Shown here piece by piece: positions 6,869-8,008 of a stretch of 8,008 nucleotides of DNA (within the stretch, counting starts at the first letter, position 1; every line of letters begins with the position of its first letter). The stretch lies in contig JAHEDA010000105.1 in the NCBI GenBank assembly GCA_024641445.1, positions 1-8,008 on the forward strand. The letters run 5' to 3'. Source of the DNA: Gammaproteobacteria bacterium. Its GTDB lineage: Bacteria > Pseudomonadota > Gammaproteobacteria > UBA6429 > Thiohalophilaceae. The position numbers and the translations under genes are program-made. Under the pieces are notes generated by a model that did no database searches, was not told the origin of the DNA, and saw only the letters and a list, made by a program, of their open reading frames with translations.

Positions 6869-6875
6869 CCTCTCT
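6869..6875 (-). promoter_or_regulatory. Ribosome-binding site supporting the luxR-type ATG 6860 start
   Basis: On the minus strand AGAGAGG lies 8 nt before ATG 6860, a standard spacing. It favours this start over the GTG at 6965, whose GGAGG (6973-6969) is only 3 nt from the codon. Confidence 0.5.
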
Positions 6876-7021
6876 GGATAATTGCAATCCAGATGTATGT
6901 TGAAAAAATACGTCATTGCAGAGAAAACCAGCGATGTGAAATTTTGAGTGTGCGGGTATACGCACCTCCCTCCAAAATCAGCCACTTCGGCCGACCGCTT
7001 GGCTCAAATATATTCACCTTG

Positions 7022-7049
7022 ATTGTACCTACTAATTAGTAAATGTTCA
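7022..7049 (-). promoter_or_regulatory. Candidate promoter for the luxR-type gene
   Basis: On the minus strand TGAACA (7049-7044, 4 of 6 matches to TTGACA) is followed after 16 bp by TACAAT (7027-7022, 5 of 6 matches to TATAAT). Transcription would begin near 7014, about 50 bp upstream of the GTG at 6965 and about 150 bp upstream of ATG 6860. The assignment is from hexamer matching only. Confidence 0.35.
7030..7041. promoter_or_regulatory. 12-bp perfect palindrome TACTAATTAGTA (operator candidate)
   Basis: TACTAATTAGTA is an exact palindrome lying wholly within the spacer of the candidate luxR promoter (7022-7049). A dimeric regulator bound here would block RNA polymerase, so autoregulation is a reasonable guess; the binding protein is not known. 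Confidence 0.4.
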
Positions 7050-7053
7050 TGCG

Positions 7054-7082
7054 ATCTGGCGGTTAATAGCTCCCCGCCAGAT
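7054..7082. promoter_or_regulatory. 9-bp perfect inverted repeat, arms 20 bp apart (operator candidate)
   Basis: ATCTGGCGG (7054-7062) and CCGCCAGAT (7074-7082) are exact inverted repeats with an 11-bp spacer. The arm centres are 20 bp apart, about two helical turns, so a dimer could contact both on one face. It lies in the intergenic region shared by the two divergent genes. No T-run follows, which argues against a terminator. Confidence 0.45.
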
Positions 7083-7185
7083 AAGGCTGAGTTTGTGGAA
7101 TTTTGGCGGTCCATTAATTGACTCGGTATAAAGGCCGGACGTCGTATACACTTACAGGGTTGTCTACGTGTGGGGGATAAGCTGT

Positions 7186-7929
7186 ATGGGGGTACAATTG
7201 AAAGAGAAGGTCGCTAGACTGTTTCTGATACTGGCTTTGTCTAGCGCAGGCCTCTTACAGGCACAGGAAATCATCAAGGCACCTGAACCCGATTCCCATT
7301 ATACGGCAGTTGGATTTTTTGATATCCATGTCTGCCATTGGCCTAAGCGCCCGTTGTTATTTTTGCTGGTATTTTCCTCCTATCAATTCACTAACGTCGC
7401 TGCTGTTGATGTGTACTTCCCCACAGGAAAACTCCTGGCCAGGATAGACACCTCGCGATTTCGCATTGTTCAAGAAAAGGGCAAACCAGAAAAACATGTC
7501 TACATGCAAACTATGGATGTGCCTAAAGGTGCGAACGATGGCTGGTATTCCGCGATCATAACCATGCGCGATGGGACTCGATATGAGGCGAAGGACTTGG
7601 TCGCTATTAAGAGCATGGGTCTCGCAACAGACATGGTGCCTGTATCCAATGCAGAAGATATCGATATGCCGAGCGTCCTCACCTGGAAGGCCGTCCCCGG
7701 CGCCAAGGCATATCAAGTATTCATTCGCGACATCTGGAATGGTGAGACGGATGTACTCCCTTCTACCATCGTCGGGGGTCCGGTCTTCAAGGTTCCTGAG
7801 AGTTTGCTGAAAAAGGGCGGGTACTATATGTGGCGGATACAGGCGCGGGATTCAAATGAAAGCGTTCTGTTGGGCGATTTCAACCATGGGTCGCTGTCAG
7901 ACTGGAGTAAATTTTCGATTAAGGAATAA
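7186..7929 (+). CDS. Secreted protein of unknown function with FN3-like C-terminal domain
   Basis: From ATG 7186 this is a 247-aa protein with a Sec-type signal peptide: a short basic start (LKEKVAR), a hydrophobic core (LFLILALSSAGLL) and likely cleavage after LLQA near residue 26. No lipobox Cys is present, so a soluble periplasmic or exported protein is expected. Residues ~27-150 look like a beta-rich domain that I do not recognise, with a hydrophobic patch RPLLFLLVFSSYQF around 55-68. Residues ~163-247 resemble a fibronectin type III-like fold: VLTWKAVPGAKAYQVFI, then YYMWRIQARDSN, in the usual spacing of the B/C and F strands. No catalytic residues can be named. ATG 7186 has GGGGGA 8 nt upstream; an in-frame GTG at 7168 would add six residues before the signal peptide. 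It is divergent from the LuxR-type gene, which may control it. Confidence 0.75.
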   Translation: MGVQLKEKVARLFLILALSSAGLLQAQEIIKAPEPDSHYTAVGFFDIHVCHWPKRPLLFLLVFSSYQFTNVAAVDVYFPTGKLLARIDTSRFRIVQEKGKPEKHVYMQTMDVPKGANDGWYSAIITMRDGTRYEAKDLVAIKSMGLATDMVPVSNAEDIDMPSVLTWKAVPGAKAYQVFIRDIWNGETDVLPSTIVGGPVFKVPESLLKKGGYYMWRIQARDSNESVLLGDFNHGSLSDWSKFSIKE

Positions 7930-7944
7930 TTGAAAAAGTTGCAC

Positions 7945-7959
7945 GTCTGCGTCGCAGAC
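7945..7959. repeat. 15-bp inverted repeat downstream of the secreted-protein gene
   Basis: GTCTGC and GCAGAC flank a GTC centre, 15 bp after the stop codon. The stem is short and no T-tract follows directly, so it may be only a weak RNA hairpin. The remaining bases to the window end show no gene start. Confidence 0.35.
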
Positions 7960-8008
7960 AAGGTAGTCCCGGAGAGGGATCTTTCTGCGTATTTTCTTTA
8001 CCTTGAAT

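Noticed and set aside
7118..7150. Promoter TTGACT with TATACA for the secreted-protein gene
   Set aside because: The -35-like hexamer is good, but the spacing to TATACA is 21 bp and no better -10 lies at 16-18 bp, so I did not call it.
7945..7959. Intrinsic terminator for the secreted-protein gene
   Set aside because: A 6-bp stem is present but there is no T-tract after it; kept only as an inverted repeat.
1..8008. CRISPR arrays, tRNA genes, transposase genes or attachment sites
   Set aside because: No regularly spaced direct repeats, cloverleaf-like segments or transposase motifs were seen by eye.

Overview
The window looks like a chromosomal segment of a Gammaproteobacterium with roughly balanced base composition. 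This rests on family content (a CZB zinc-binding protein, a DUF202 membrane protein, and a LuxR-type regulator ending in the HQY...KYGVSGR...LMALWL pattern) and on bacterial ribosome-binding sites. The lineage is an inference, not a proof. No tRNA, rRNA, CRISPR array or insertion sequence was recognised.

Layout. Positions 1-629 (+) hold the C-terminal part of an amidohydrolase-2 type metal-dependent hydrolase cut by the window edge. Positions 750-1190 (+) encode a 146-aa protein that is little more than a CZB zinc-sensor domain with its full 3-His/1-Cys ligand set. A tandem pair of small hairpins follows it. Positions 1320-1691 (+) encode a DUF202 membrane protein. A 470-bp spacer follows, with a possible decayed multicopper-oxidase tail on the minus strand. 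Positions 2162-4831 and 4828-5295 (+) form a translationally coupled pair (ATGA overlap). The first is a large nucleotide-transporter-like membrane protein with a C-terminal HEAT-type region, and the second is a free-standing cyclic-nucleotide-binding domain. Together they look like a transporter with a separately encoded ligand-sensing subunit.

On the minus strand, 6860-5982 is a LuxR-type regulator. Directly downstream, 5963-5463 is a 5'-truncated lipoxygenase remnant that keeps the H-x3-H metal-ligand helix and the IPxSI-type C-terminus but has lost the rest of the enzyme. Positions 7186-7929 (+) encode a secreted protein of unknown function with a fibronectin-III-like C-terminal half. It is divergent from the regulator.

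The divergent intergenic region (6966-7185) contains two clean dyads: a 12-bp perfect palindrome lying between the hexamers of a putative luxR promoter, and a 9-bp inverted repeat with arms centred 20 bp apart. Both are operator candidates. The best leads for something new are the split transporter/cNMP-sensor operon, the regulator with its operator-like dyads and divergent secreted protein, and the lipoxygenase relic beside the regulator.
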